Source: Natrarchaeobius chitinivorans (lineage in GTDB: Archaea; Halobacteriota; Halobacteria; Halobacteriales; Natrialbaceae). From it: a stretch of 64,000 nucleotides of DNA. The notes under the pieces were generated by a model. That model saw nothing but the letters and a program-made list of their open reading frames with translations. It had not been told where the DNA came from and searched no databases. The position numbers and the translations under genes are program-made. The stretch lies in NCBI RefSeq assembly GCF_003841505.1, contig NZ_REGA01000007.1, positions 108,247 to 172,246 on the forward strand. Reading direction: 5' to 3'. Positions 18,219-27,655 of this stretch are shown here, in pieces (positions within the stretch are counted from its first letter, which is position 1; the number at the start of each line of letters is the position of its first letter).

Positions 18219-18488
18219 ATCGAACGACTCGACGATCGTACCGTCGTTTTTCACCAAAAACCGCCGCCGATCAGAGCGGTGACGCCAGCCGACTCGAGAC
18301 ACGGAGCCGGCTACCCAGGTCGAAACTGGAGACACAGATCGAATCCGCGGAGCTGGATGGCGTCTCTTGCAGTCTGCTATCCAGCGGTGTTTGCGAGCGC
18401 GACCAAACATCTAGTCCTCCGGGTGACCGGTTTCGGGCCCCACCGAGAGGCCGGTACAGGAATCCGTAGCAGACGCCGTCGGCGACGA

Positions 18489-19064
18489 TCAGTTCAACAG
18501 GGCTACGAGTCTGATTCCCGGGGCGATCGCGAACGCGACGTTGAGCACGATCCAGATCGCCATGATCCTGACTCGAAGGAAGATCAATCCGAGCGTCGAG
18601 TAGACCGCCATCAGAACCGATCCGACCGCTAACAACGCGTTGAACGCGACCAGATGGGCACTCGAGATGGTGAATCCTGCTGCCAGCATCAGGAGACCAG
18701 CACCGCCGATGGGCCAGAATCGATCTTTGCGACGGTAGTCGATCCAGACGAGGTAGCCCACGCTCAGTATCGCCGCCCCCATCAGGACGGGAAGGCGACC
18801 GGCGAGTGGAACCGTCGGGAAGAAGGCCATCGCCGAGCCGAGAATGATGACTACTTGCAGAACCGTCAGCATCATCTCACGGTTGTGGTAGGCGACCAGC
18901 AAGAGGACGATCGGACCGACGAGAAAGAGTAGCCGTTGGACGAGCGTCCCCTCCTCGAGAGTCGATCCGACGACGAGCATGACCATTCCGACGATACCGA
19001 TCAGCTCGACGAGCGCGTCGGAGTATTCCTCGAGCGTCGCTTCGATGGCGTGAGAGAGCGACAT
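18489..19064 (-). CDS. Multipass membrane protein next to nucleoside permeases
   Basis: 191-aa integral membrane protein with about six hydrophobic segments (for example IGIVGMVMLVVGS, LLFLVGPIVLLLVA, VLQVVIILGSAMAFF). I recognise no family. It starts 78 bp downstream of the permease gene stop on the same strand, so it may be cotranscribed with the nucleoside permeases. I used the ATG giving MSLSHAIEATL; an upstream start at 19121 is possible but less likely. It could be an accessory subunit or an unrelated transporter-like protein. Confidence 0.65.
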   Translation of the reverse strand: MSLSHAIEATLEEYSDALVELIGIVGMVMLVVGSTLEEGTLVQRLLFLVGPIVLLLVAYHNREMMLTVLQVVIILGSAMAFFPTVPLAGRLPVLMGAAILSVGYLVWIDYRRKDRFWPIGGAGLLMLAAGFTISSAHLVAFNALLAVGSVLMAVYSTLGLIFLRVRIMAIWIVLNVAFAIAPGIRLVALLN

Positions 19065-19142
19065 GAGTGTGACGTGGGAGGAGTGGGGCGAATTATCGTT
19101 CGATCCGTTCGAAATCCACAATCCGTTACGGGACGAGGTGGA

Positions 19143-20123
19143 TCACTCCTCGCGTTTATAGGGAACGACCATCTCGCTTGGCATTCCCAGCGATCCTTCG
19201 GACTCGCGGGCCGCCGCCCACCAGAGGACGACGACCGTCGCGAGATACGGATACATCGCGAAGAACGCGGGGTCGGACAGGACGGCACCGACCGTACCGC
19301 CACCGACGTCGAAGCCCTGGATCCGGATCTGCATCGCTTTGAAGAAGCCGAAGACCATCGCGACACCGAGGACGTAGAACGGACGCCATCGACCGACGAT
19401 ACAGAGCGCGATCGCGATCCATCCCATTCCCGCGGTCATCATCGGCGACCACTGGTTGATCCAGGCCAGGAGGAGGTGTGCCCCCGCGAGACCGGCCATC
19501 GTTCCGCCGAGTATCGTCGCCAGGTACCGCACCCGGAAGACCGGAACGCCGAGCGTGTCCGCCGTTCCTGCGCTCTCGCCGACCGCGATGAGTTCGAGGC
19601 CGACGTTCGTGTGGAAGATGCCGTACCAGAATATCGGAACGAGCAACAGTGCCAGAAAGTCAGTCGGCGTCGCGTAGAAGATCGCCGATCCGATAATGGG
19701 GATGTTCGAGAGCGGTTCGCCGATGACCGGGAAGTAGACCGTCGGGAGACCGTCGACGCTTCGACCGACCCATCCGCTTCCGAAAAACACGGTCAGTGCA
19801 ATGCCGATGAACGTGATCATCAGGCCGCTGATGACCTGATCCGCCTTCAGCGAGATACAGAGGAAGGCGTGGAGCCAGCCGGCCAGCGCCCCGACGAGCG
19901 CTCCCGCGACGAATCCGGCGGCCACGCTGCCGGTCCAGACGGTGACGACGAGCGAGAGCAGTGCGCTCATCAGCATGATCCCTTCGACCCCGAGGTTCAA
20001 CACGCCGCTTCGTTCCGCGACGAGTTCTCCGAGGCCTGCGAGTATCAAGGGCGTCGCCGCGGTGAGGGTCGCTCCCAATAGCCCCGCGAGAAACGCCTCG
20101 GAAACACCGATTCCAGGCACCAT
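19143..20123 (-). CDS. Nucleoside-type ABC importer permease (NupQ/YufQ-like)
   Basis: 326-aa permease with about 8-10 transmembrane helices and the family motif GVLNLGVEGIMLMSAL (about 40-55), plus NVGLELIAVGESAGTADTLGV, the coupling-helix region. Starts one base after the stop of the partner permease (20125-21255), so the two are one operon. With the tandem ATPase at 16554 and BMP-type binding protein at 29335 it makes a complete purine/pyrimidine nucleoside-class importer; haloarchaeal specificity is unknown. Confidence 0.9.
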   Translation of the reverse strand: MVPGIGVSEAFLAGLLGATLTAATPLILAGLGELVAERSGVLNLGVEGIMLMSALLSLVVTVWTGSVAAGFVAGALVGALAGWLHAFLCISLKADQVISGLMITFIGIALTVFFGSGWVGRSVDGLPTVYFPVIGEPLSNIPIIGSAIFYATPTDFLALLLVPIFWYGIFHTNVGLELIAVGESAGTADTLGVPVFRVRYLATILGGTMAGLAGAHLLLAWINQWSPMMTAGMGWIAIALCIVGRWRPFYVLGVAMVFGFFKAMQIRIQGFDVGGGTVGAVLSDPAFFAMYPYLATVVVLWWAAARESEGSLGMPSEMVVPYKREE

Positions 20124-20124
20124 G

Positions 20125-21255
20125 TTAGTTACCCCCCGATCCGCCGAATCCAGCCATACCGTATACTATCCCTCGCATGGATCTCTCTCCGATGACGATG
20201 TCGAATTTGTACGTTCTGACGAACTCCCCGGTGATCAGAAACAGGATCACGAGTGCCTCGATGATCTGTGCGATCGCCGAGGGGACACCGAACCGCGCTT
20301 CGATGACGATGCCACCGGTGATCAGGACGCTAAACAGGAGTGCGGCCAGCATCGTCTGGAACGCGCCCCGTCGACCGAGCAACGCGATCGGAATCGCGGT
20401 CCACCCGTACTCGGGGAACCAGTCGATGGTCATCGTTTGCTGGTTACCGGCCATGTCGATGAAACCGGCCAGGCCGGCGAACGCACCCGCCAGCATGAAC
20501 ACGACGAACGTGATCTTGGCGGCGCTGATACCGGTCTGTCGTGCGACCTCCTCGTTCGATCCCGACAGGATGATCTCGTATCCGAGTCGCGTCTTGTTGA
20601 TCAGGAACCACGTGGCGACGACCATGATCACCGCGATCACGATCCCGATGTTGAGTCGACTTCCGGGGAACGTCGGCAACGTCGCCTGAATCGTATCCGT
20701 CCGCGGGAACGCTCCGACTTCCGTCGACATCGGACCTGCAGTCAGGTAATTGCTCAGTTGTTCGGCCGTGAACACCAGCATCAACGTCGTCAAAATCTCG
20801 TTTACCTCGTACTCGGTGTAGAGGTAGTACGGGACGAAGATCCAGGCTGCCCCGACGACGATCGAGACGAAGAACATGATGACGACCAGGGAAAGCGCGT
20901 TCGTCGAGATTCCCAGGTAATCTGGAAGGTTGACGCCGATCCAGATCGTCACGATGCCGCCCAGGATCAGTTGTCCCTCTGCACCGATGTTGTAGAGGCC
21001 ACTACGAAGCGGGATGTAGACCGCGAGCCCCGCGAGGATCAGCGGTGCACCCCGGTTGAGGACCCGACGCATGTGTGCGGCCTCGAAAAACGGGTTGAGG
21101 AATATTTCCAGGTACGCTACGATCGGGTTGACTCCCACAGCGATGAGTGCGACCGACGAAACGAGAAGCGCAAGGAGAACGGTACTGACCGGGATCAGTA
21201 CCGTCATCCACCGTGGTACGTTCTGTCTCGGGGTCAGATCTAATCTGACATTCAT
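20125..21255 (-). CDS. Nucleoside-type ABC importer permease (NupP/YufP-like)
   Basis: 376-aa permease with about 8-9 helices. Family motifs: LRSGLYNIGAEGQLILGG (about 84-101) and the coupling-helix region GYEIILSGSNEEVARQTGIS. I chose the ATG giving MNVRLDLTPRQN; a longer start at 21276 exists. It is first in a probable operon with the second permease and perhaps the 191-aa membrane protein. The promoter lies in the 243-bp gap shared with the divergent hyuA1, where CATACTTAAATC (about 21280-21291) resembles a TATA box. Confidence 0.9.
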   Translation of the reverse strand: MNVRLDLTPRQNVPRWMTVLIPVSTVLLALLVSSVALIAVGVNPIVAYLEIFLNPFFEAAHMRRVLNRGAPLILAGLAVYIPLRSGLYNIGAEGQLILGGIVTIWIGVNLPDYLGISTNALSLVVIMFFVSIVVGAAWIFVPYYLYTEYEVNEILTTLMLVFTAEQLSNYLTAGPMSTEVGAFPRTDTIQATLPTFPGSRLNIGIVIAVIMVVATWFLINKTRLGYEIILSGSNEEVARQTGISAAKITFVVFMLAGAFAGLAGFIDMAGNQQTMTIDWFPEYGWTAIPIALLGRRGAFQTMLAALLFSVLITGGIVIEARFGVPSAIAQIIEALVILFLITGEFVRTYKFDIVIGERSMRGIVYGMAGFGGSGGN

Positions 21256-21487
21256 CAATGTGAAAGGCGTACACAATTCGCATACTTAAATCTTCGTTCA
21301 TTGCCGGACTGAGTCGGGATGAAACCAGTCCAAACGTCCAGTTGGAGAGACAGGTAGAGGTGATTCGGTCGAGGCGGATCGTGAATCGATCACGACTTCA
21401 TAACAGTCAAGAAATTCTTTCGGACCGGCGTACTGCGAGTCCTCACCCATAGATTTAACTGCGTTCTGTTGGTTAGGGCGAACGTTA

Positions 21488-21496
21488 GAGGTGATC
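21488..21496 (+). promoter_or_regulatory. Strong ribosome binding site of hyuA1
   Basis: GAGGTGATC two bases before the ATG at 21499. It matches the complement of the archaeal 16S 3' end over nine bases and decides the start against the longer frame from 21469. Confidence 0.7.
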
Positions 21497-21498
21497 AG

Positions 21499-23610
21499 AT
21501 GGGTTTCAGAATAGGAACTGACATCGGCGGAACTTGTACCGACTCGACCGTGATGACCGACGACGGTGCCGTCCACATCGGCAAAGACCTGACGACGTAT
21601 CCGGACTTCTCGGGCGGCATCTTCGACTCGCTTACCGACGCGACCGAAGAGATGGACGTCGACCTCGAGGGACTACTCGGTAACACCGACCTGTTTTTGC
21701 ACGCGACGTCCGTCGGCGAAAACGCGTTGTTCGAACGAGAGGGGGCAGACACCGGGCTGTTGACGACAGCTGGCTTCGAGGAGACGCTCCACGCGACCCG
21801 CGGGGGTTACGGCCGGTGGTCGGGACTCCCGTTCGAACAGGTCAAAGACATTATCAACTCCGACAAACCCGAGCCCGTTATTCCCCGAAAGCGAATCAAA
21901 GGGCTGTCGGAACGAACCTACCGGGACGAAGTGCTGAAAGACCTCGACGAGGAGGAAGTCATCGACGCGATCGACACGCTGGTCGAGGACGGCGTCGAAT
22001 CGATCGCCGGCTGTTTGCTCTGGTCGTTTACCCAACCGGCCCACGAACAGCGGATCAAAGAACTCATCGAGGAGCGCTACCCGGACCTGTACGTCTCCGT
22101 CTCCCACGAGGTGTCGCCGACGATGGGCGAGTACGAGCGGATATCGACGACGGTGTTGAACGCGTATCTCGGTCCGGCGACCCAGCAGTACCTGACGAAC
22201 CTGCGAACGACGTTGACGGAATACGGCTTCGACGGACTGCTCCTGTTGATGTTCTCTCACGGCGGGCTCGTCAGCCGCGAGGACGCGGTCGAGCGCCCGG
22301 TCGGACTCATGGAGTCCGGCCCCGTGGGCGGGTTGCTGGGAAGCAAATTCGTCGCCTCCCAGCACGACGTCACCGACATCATCTCGACTGACATGGGTGG
22401 AACCACGTTCAAAGTCGGCGTCATCAACGACAACCGCATCGAGTACGCCGACGAACCGATGGTGGGTCGCCACCACTACCAGTTCCCCAAGCGTGACATC
22501 CACTCGATCGCCGTCGCCGGCGGCAGCGTCATCTCGCTCGAGGAGGGGACGAACGTTCCACAGGTCGGGCCCGAAAGCGCCGGATCCGATCCCGGTCCCG
22601 TCTGCTACGGCCGCGGAGGAAACAAACCGACCGTGACCGACGTCGACCTCATCCAGGGCTACTTCTCGCCGGAGTACTTCCTCGGCGGCGAAAAGGAGAT
22701 GAATCCCGACCGTGCGTACGACGTGTTCGAAGAACAGATCGCCGACCCGCTGGGGAAAAGCGTCGACGAAGCCGCGGCGGACATCTACAAACTCACGAAC
22801 TCGATCATCGCGGACCTACTGCGCGAAGTGACCGTCGAGAAGGGTATCGACCCGCGCACGTTCACGCTCGTTTCCATCGGCGGTGCCGCCGGAATGCACG
22901 CCGCTTCGTACTCGCGGCAGCTGAACATTCCCGAGGTGCTCGTTCCGTACACGGCGTCGGTCAACAGCGCACTCGGGTTGCTCTCGACGGACGTCACCCA
23001 CGAACACATCGACACTCGGCAGGTCAAGCCGCCGTTCGAAAGCGAGGAGATAAACGAGATTTTCGCCCCCCTCGAGGAGGACGCACGGGGCAAACTCGCC
23101 GAGGAAGGCTTCGACGAGTCGGAAACGAAACTCGAGCGCTCGATCAGCATGCGCTACCAGCGCCAGGTCCACGAACTGCTCACGCCCGTCGAAACCACCG
23201 GCGAGTTGAGCCAGTCGGATCTGGAAGAGACGATCGATCGCTTCGAGACGCTGTACGAACAGCGCTACGGCGAAGGGTCGGCGTTCAAGGAGGGTGGCAT
23301 CGAGATGACCGAGTTCCGAGTCCGTGGCGTCGGCCCGCTGACGACCCCGGAGCTAGAAGAACAATCGCGTACCGACTCGAACGTCGCAGACGCCAAAATC
23401 GGGACCGAAGAGATGCAGTTCCACGAGACGGATGGCCGGATCGAAGCCAACCTCTACGACTTCGAGGCGCTCTCTCCCGGTGACGAGATTACCGAACCGG
23501 GCGTCATCCTGACCCCGGTGACGACGATCGTCCTCAACCCCGGTGACGTGGCGCGAATGGACCGCTATCGCAACATCCGAATCGAAATCGACGCAATCGA
23601 CTATGAGTGA
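21499..23610 (+). CDS. hyuA: Hydantoinase/oxoprolinase/carboxylase A subunit, pair 1
   Basis: 703-aa member of the HyuA family (ATP-dependent N-methylhydantoinase, 5-oxoprolinase, acetone and acetophenone carboxylase beta-like subunits). ASKHA-type nucleotide motifs are present: GTDIGGTCTDS at the N-terminus and STDMGGTTFKVGV around 295-308, plus VSIGGAAGMHAASYSRQL. The C-terminal beta-rich domain is complete. It overlaps hyuB1 by eight bases. The reaction is an ATP-driven opening of a cyclic amide or an ATP-driven carboxylation; the fused zinc domain on HyuB1 leans towards the carboxylase branch. Confidence 0.88.
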   Translation: MGFRIGTDIGGTCTDSTVMTDDGAVHIGKDLTTYPDFSGGIFDSLTDATEEMDVDLEGLLGNTDLFLHATSVGENALFEREGADTGLLTTAGFEETLHATRGGYGRWSGLPFEQVKDIINSDKPEPVIPRKRIKGLSERTYRDEVLKDLDEEEVIDAIDTLVEDGVESIAGCLLWSFTQPAHEQRIKELIEERYPDLYVSVSHEVSPTMGEYERISTTVLNAYLGPATQQYLTNLRTTLTEYGFDGLLLLMFSHGGLVSREDAVERPVGLMESGPVGGLLGSKFVASQHDVTDIISTDMGGTTFKVGVINDNRIEYADEPMVGRHHYQFPKRDIHSIAVAGGSVISLEEGTNVPQVGPESAGSDPGPVCYGRGGNKPTVTDVDLIQGYFSPEYFLGGEKEMNPDRAYDVFEEQIADPLGKSVDEAAADIYKLTNSIIADLLREVTVEKGIDPRTFTLVSIGGAAGMHAASYSRQLNIPEVLVPYTASVNSALGLLSTDVTHEHIDTRQVKPPFESEEINEIFAPLEEDARGKLAEEGFDESETKLERSISMRYQRQVHELLTPVETTGELSQSDLEETIDRFETLYEQRYGEGSAFKEGGIEMTEFRVRGVGPLTTPELEEQSRTDSNVADAKIGTEEMQFHETDGRIEANLYDFEALSPGDEITEPGVILTPVTTIVLNPGDVARMDRYRNIRIEIDAIDYE

Positions 23611-25789
23611 TACGACAGAAACCCCCGAAACAGACATCGACCTCTCGGTCGAGGGAATCGACCCCATAACGTTCCAGATCATCAAGCACCGCCTCGAGCA
23701 GGTGACCGACGAGGCTGTCGAGGCGCTCAAACGCGTCTCGGGTGCGCCGAACACGAACGAGGGTCACGACCTGATGGTCGCGCTGTACACGCGAGACGGT
23801 GCGTTACTGACCGGCGGGGTCGGGTTCCTCCATCACTATCTGGGTGCCTCCGAAGCGACGAAGAAGATCATCGACCGGTTCGAAGGCGACATTCAGGAGG
23901 GTGACGTGTTCATCCTGAACGACCCGTACACCGCGGCGTTGCACCCGCCGGACGTCTACATCATCAGCCCGATCTTCTTCGACGGCGAACTGCAGGCGTT
24001 CTCCGCGAGTTTCGTCCACGTCGCCGACATCGGTGCGATCGATCCGGGCGGATTCTCGCCCAACTCGACGTCCGTCTACCACGAAGGGTTCCAGACGCCC
24101 GGAATGAAGCTCATCGAGGGCGGCGAGATGCGCCAGGACGTCCTCGATACGATCCTCAACATGAGCCGGGACCCGGGGATGGTCGAACTGGACCTCCGTT
24201 CGGAGATTGCGGCGAACAACGTCGCGAAAGACCGTCTCACCGAACTTATGGAGGAGTACAGCGCCGACACCGTCGAGCGGGTCGGTCGAGAGCTGATCGA
24301 CCAGTCCGAAAAGAAGTTCAGAAAGCGCTTGCTCGAGTTGCCCGACGGACGCTGGGAGGAACGGCAGTATCTCGACTCGCAGGCGGAAGACGAGATGTAC
24401 ACCGTGCAACTCGCCCTCGAGAAGGAGGGTGACTCGCTGACGTTCGACTTCGAGGGAACCAGCGGCGAGAGCAAGTACGGCATGAACTGTACGTACATCG
24501 CGACGGTCGGCGGGGTGATGGCTCCGCTGTTCCCGCTCATGTGTCACGACATGACCTGGAACGACGGCATCATCAAAGTCGTCGACGTCGACGCGCCGAG
24601 CGGGACGATCGTCAACGCCGAACGGCCGGCACCGATCTCGATCGCCACCGTCGGAACGTTACAGATGTGTAACTCGCTATCGACGCTGGCCGTCTCGAAA
24701 CTGCTCGGCTCCCACGACTCCTACGCCGACCGGGCAACCGGCGTCTGGCACGGCGCACACGCCCACGTCTCGATCGAGATCGGTCGCGAAGAGGGAACCC
24801 ACGTCGAAGCGCTGACGGACACGTTCGCGGGTTCCGGCGGGGCACGAGCGTTCGACGACGGCGTCGATCTCGGTGGCGAGGTGGTCAACATCGTCGCCCG
24901 GTGGGGGAACGTCGAACGACACGAGGCGGTGCTCCCGCTTTGTTACTTGAACCGCCAGTACGTCTCGGACTCGGGCGGCCCCGGCGAGTACCGCGGCGGC
25001 GTCGGACACGAATACGCCGTGACGCCGGTCCCCAGCGCCGACTTCGAACACATCGACGTCGTAACGATGGGACGCGGAGTCGACCTCCCGCATTCGACCG
25101 GCGTCTTCGGTGGGTATCCCGGCAGCAACATCGAATACGCGCTCCACGAGGACGCGGAACTCTGGGGAAGAGACAGCGACGAGTCGTTCCCACCTGAACG
25201 AGACGAGATGCCAGAGTCGAGGGGGATGCAGTGGGGCGTTACCCCGCTCGAGGAAGACGACGTGTTCTACCTCCGGTTCGCGGGAAGTGGCGGCTACGGC
25301 GACCCGCTCAAACGCGATCCGGACGACGTCGGCAGCGACGTCGCCGACGGAGTGATCGACCAGGAGACCGCATCGACGGTGTACGGCCTCGACGTCGACG
25401 TCGACAGCGGCGAGATCGTCGAGGACAACCGCAACAGCAGCCGCGAGGAGCGACTCGAGAAAGCGGATTCCCCGTCGGAGACGATCGAAGACGTCGAAAC
25501 GACGCCGACTGACAACTACCTGAGTGCGGACCTGCGAGTCGTCACCGGTGACGACGGGACGCCGTATGCGTCCTGTGGCGACTGTGGAACGCTTCTCGCT
25601 CGAGCCGACGAAGACTGGAAAGAGGGGGCCGCCGTCCTCGAAAGTCCAGTCGCCCGGACCGGTGTCCACACCGAGGGACCGGAGGATTACTGCCTGCGTG
25701 AGTTCCTCTGTCCCGACTGTGGCACCCTGCACGACACCGAGGTGTCCGAACGCGACGATCACCACCTGATTTCGCGGCTCTCACCGTAG
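23603..25789 (+). CDS. hyuB: HyuB-family subunit with fused acetone-carboxylase-gamma-like zinc domain
   Basis: 728-aa protein. Residues 1 to about 590 are a HyuB domain (DPITFQIIKHRLEQVTDEA, GHDLMVALYT, LNDPYTAALHPPDVYI, and the C-terminal GGPGEYRGGVGHEY and AGSGGYGDP). Residues about 635-728 are an extra domain with two Cys pairs, C658/C661 (SCGDCGTLL) and C703/C706 (REFLCPDCGTLHDTEV). The latter resembles the gamma subunit of acetone carboxylase and its acetophenone carboxylase counterpart. The second HyuB in the window (37006) lacks it. The ATG overlaps the hyuA1 stop, so the subunits are made in equal amounts. The zinc-domain assignment rests on motif resemblance. Confidence 0.86.
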   Translation: MSDTTETPETDIDLSVEGIDPITFQIIKHRLEQVTDEAVEALKRVSGAPNTNEGHDLMVALYTRDGALLTGGVGFLHHYLGASEATKKIIDRFEGDIQEGDVFILNDPYTAALHPPDVYIISPIFFDGELQAFSASFVHVADIGAIDPGGFSPNSTSVYHEGFQTPGMKLIEGGEMRQDVLDTILNMSRDPGMVELDLRSEIAANNVAKDRLTELMEEYSADTVERVGRELIDQSEKKFRKRLLELPDGRWEERQYLDSQAEDEMYTVQLALEKEGDSLTFDFEGTSGESKYGMNCTYIATVGGVMAPLFPLMCHDMTWNDGIIKVVDVDAPSGTIVNAERPAPISIATVGTLQMCNSLSTLAVSKLLGSHDSYADRATGVWHGAHAHVSIEIGREEGTHVEALTDTFAGSGGARAFDDGVDLGGEVVNIVARWGNVERHEAVLPLCYLNRQYVSDSGGPGEYRGGVGHEYAVTPVPSADFEHIDVVTMGRGVDLPHSTGVFGGYPGSNIEYALHEDAELWGRDSDESFPPERDEMPESRGMQWGVTPLEEDDVFYLRFAGSGGYGDPLKRDPDDVGSDVADGVIDQETASTVYGLDVDVDSGEIVEDNRNSSREERLEKADSPSETIEDVETTPTDNYLSADLRVVTGDDGTPYASCGDCGTLLARADEDWKEGAAVLESPVARTGVHTEGPEDYCLREFLCPDCGTLHDTEVSERDDHHLISRLSP

Positions 25790-25910
25790 CGCTTCCTTCT
25801 CGACTCGCCGTCTCGCTTTCGTTCGACCGGATCGTTCACGGTAATCAGTCCCCCACTGCGATCTCACTCGAGAGGTTATCAAATATAATACACGCATATA
25901 GATCACGAGG

Positions 25911-26213
25911 TTTATATTTACACTAGTACCGTCGTAATTATAGTATTCAATGGTGACAGTTCCCCCGATAGGGGGACACAGGCGACGAGAATCAGCGGCT
26001 CCGGGATGAGACTGCGGAGATACAGACCCCCCTGCGATTGGGCAGTGTCGGACAGAAACGGCCGAAACGAGTTACACAGACCCCGTACCCCCAGGTGTGC
26101 AGTGGGACGACCAGGCTCCAGACGCCCAGGTGTGCAGTGGGACGACCAGGAATGCAGTGATCTGTAGTGAGACCATAGTAACACCTATAGAACTGGCACG
26201 TGACGTTCTCGTC
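25911..26213 (+). promoter_or_regulatory. Long promoter/leader region of glyA-like gene
   Basis: A TATA-like TTTATATTT lies at 25911-25919, about 290 nt before the start codon, so the transcript probably has a leader of about 270 nt, unusual for haloarchaea. The leader contains the hairpin TCCCCC-GATA-GGGGGA (25961-25976) and two copies of a 26-bp repeat (26090 and 26125). Confidence 0.45.
26090..26150. repeat. 26-bp direct repeat in the glyA leader
   Basis: Two identical copies of CCCAGGTGTGCAGTGGGACG followed by ACCAGG, at 26090-26115 and 26125-26150, separated by nine bases. Confidence 0.9.
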
Positions 26214-27467
26214 GTGCCTAGTAGCGATAGTCTAGCTGAAACCGATCCGGACGTCGCCGACGCGATAACGGCCGAGCGGACGCGCCAGGAGTCGAACCTG
26301 AACATGATCGCATCCGAGAACCACCTCTCGGAGGCGGTTATCGAAGCGCAAGGAAGCGTGCTGACGAACAAGTACGCAGAGGGGTACCCCGGTTCACGGT
26401 ACTACGGCGGGTGCGAACACGTCGATACGATCGAAACGCTCGCCAGAGACCGTGCAACGGAACTGTTCGGGGCCGACCACGCGAACGTCCAGCCCCACTC
26501 GGGAACGCAGGCAAACATGGGCGTCTACTTCGCGATCCTCGAGCCCGGCGACAGGATACTGTCGCTCGATCTCACCCACGGCGGCCACCTCAGCCACGGC
26601 CACCACGTGAACTTCTCCGGCCAACTGTACGAGGTCGAGCAGTACGGCGTCGACCCCGAGACGGGCTACGTGGATTACGACGAACTCGAGTCGATGGCGA
26701 ACGACTTCGAACCGGCGCTCATCGTGAGCGGATCGTCGGCGTATCCTCGAGAGTTCGACTTCGACCGAATCGGAGAAATCGCCGACGACGTCGATGCGTA
26801 CCATCTGGCCGACATCGCCCACGTCACGGGGCTGGTCGCTGCGGGCGTCCACGCGAATCCCGTCGACGTCGCCGATTTCGTGACCGGGTCGACCCACAAG
26901 AGCATCCGGGCCGGTCGCGGCGGGATGATACTGACCGGCGAGGAGTACGCCGAGGATATCGACAGCGCGATCTTCCCCGGCGCACAGGGGGGACCGCTGA
27001 TGCACAACGTCGCCGGCAAGGCCGTCGGTTTCGGCGAAGCCCTGCAACCCGAATTCACGGAGTACGCCGAACGAACGGTCGCAAACGCCAAAGCGCTCGC
27101 AGACGTGTTTATCGACCGCGGACTCTCGCTGGTCAGCGACGGGACCGACAAGCACCTCGTTCTGGTGGATTTCAGCGAATCACACCCCGACCTTACCGGG
27201 ACTGACGCCGAAGGGCTGCTCGACGACGTCGGTATCACCGTCAACAAAAACACCGTCCCCGGCGAAGAACGGTCCCCGTTCGTTACCAGCGGAATCCGCG
27301 TTGGAACGCCCGCACTTACGACCCGCGGGATCGACGAATCGACGATCGAAGAGATCGCACATCTCATGGTGGATCGGCTGGACAACCCCGACGACGAGAC
27401 GCTCGCCGACGAAATCGACGCCGAAGTGGACCGACTCGCCGACGAACACCCGATTTACGATCGGTAA
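26214..27467 (+). CDS. glyA: Serine hydroxymethyltransferase
   Basis: 417-aa PLP enzyme that interconverts serine and glycine with transfer of a one-carbon unit to a (tetrahydro)folate-type carrier. The PLP lysine is K229 in VTGSTHKSIRAGRGG. Other motifs: NMIASENHLS, TNKYAEGYPGSRYYGG and FSGQLYEVEQYGVD. I chose the GTG at 26214 because it gives the family's normal length and MPSSDS...DVADAI; the longer frame to 26097 runs through the repeats. The active-site loop departs from the usual TTTTHKTLRGPR, so an alpha-methylserine or threonine-aldolase-like activity is possible. It is flanked by catabolic genes, suggesting a role in glycine/serine turnover from catabolism. Confidence 0.88.
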   Translation: MPSSDSLAETDPDVADAITAERTRQESNLNMIASENHLSEAVIEAQGSVLTNKYAEGYPGSRYYGGCEHVDTIETLARDRATELFGADHANVQPHSGTQANMGVYFAILEPGDRILSLDLTHGGHLSHGHHVNFSGQLYEVEQYGVDPETGYVDYDELESMANDFEPALIVSGSSAYPREFDFDRIGEIADDVDAYHLADIAHVTGLVAAGVHANPVDVADFVTGSTHKSIRAGRGGMILTGEEYAEDIDSAIFPGAQGGPLMHNVAGKAVGFGEALQPEFTEYAERTVANAKALADVFIDRGLSLVSDGTDKHLVLVDFSESHPDLTGTDAEGLLDDVGITVNKNTVPGEERSPFVTSGIRVGTPALTTRGIDESTIEEIAHLMVDRLDNPDDETLADEIDAEVDRLADEHPIYDR

Positions 27468-27655
27468 CGGCCGAACAGGGTGTCCTCGAGTCACGGGTAC
27501 CGGCGAAACGTGGCGAATTTTCACGGACACGCGATGCCGATTATCTCGACAGTATTCTCGCGTTATACGGAGGCTCATACTACCGGCTGTAAGTCGTTCA
27601 AAATTCTCGCCGCACCGGTGTGGCGAGAGTCGTGACACAGTTACAGCCGGCAGTA

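Noticed and set aside
18936..21243. Two long plus-strand frames opposite the nucleoside permeases
   Set aside because: Charged, Arg/Asp-rich antisense shadows; the minus strand encodes clear permeases with family motifs.
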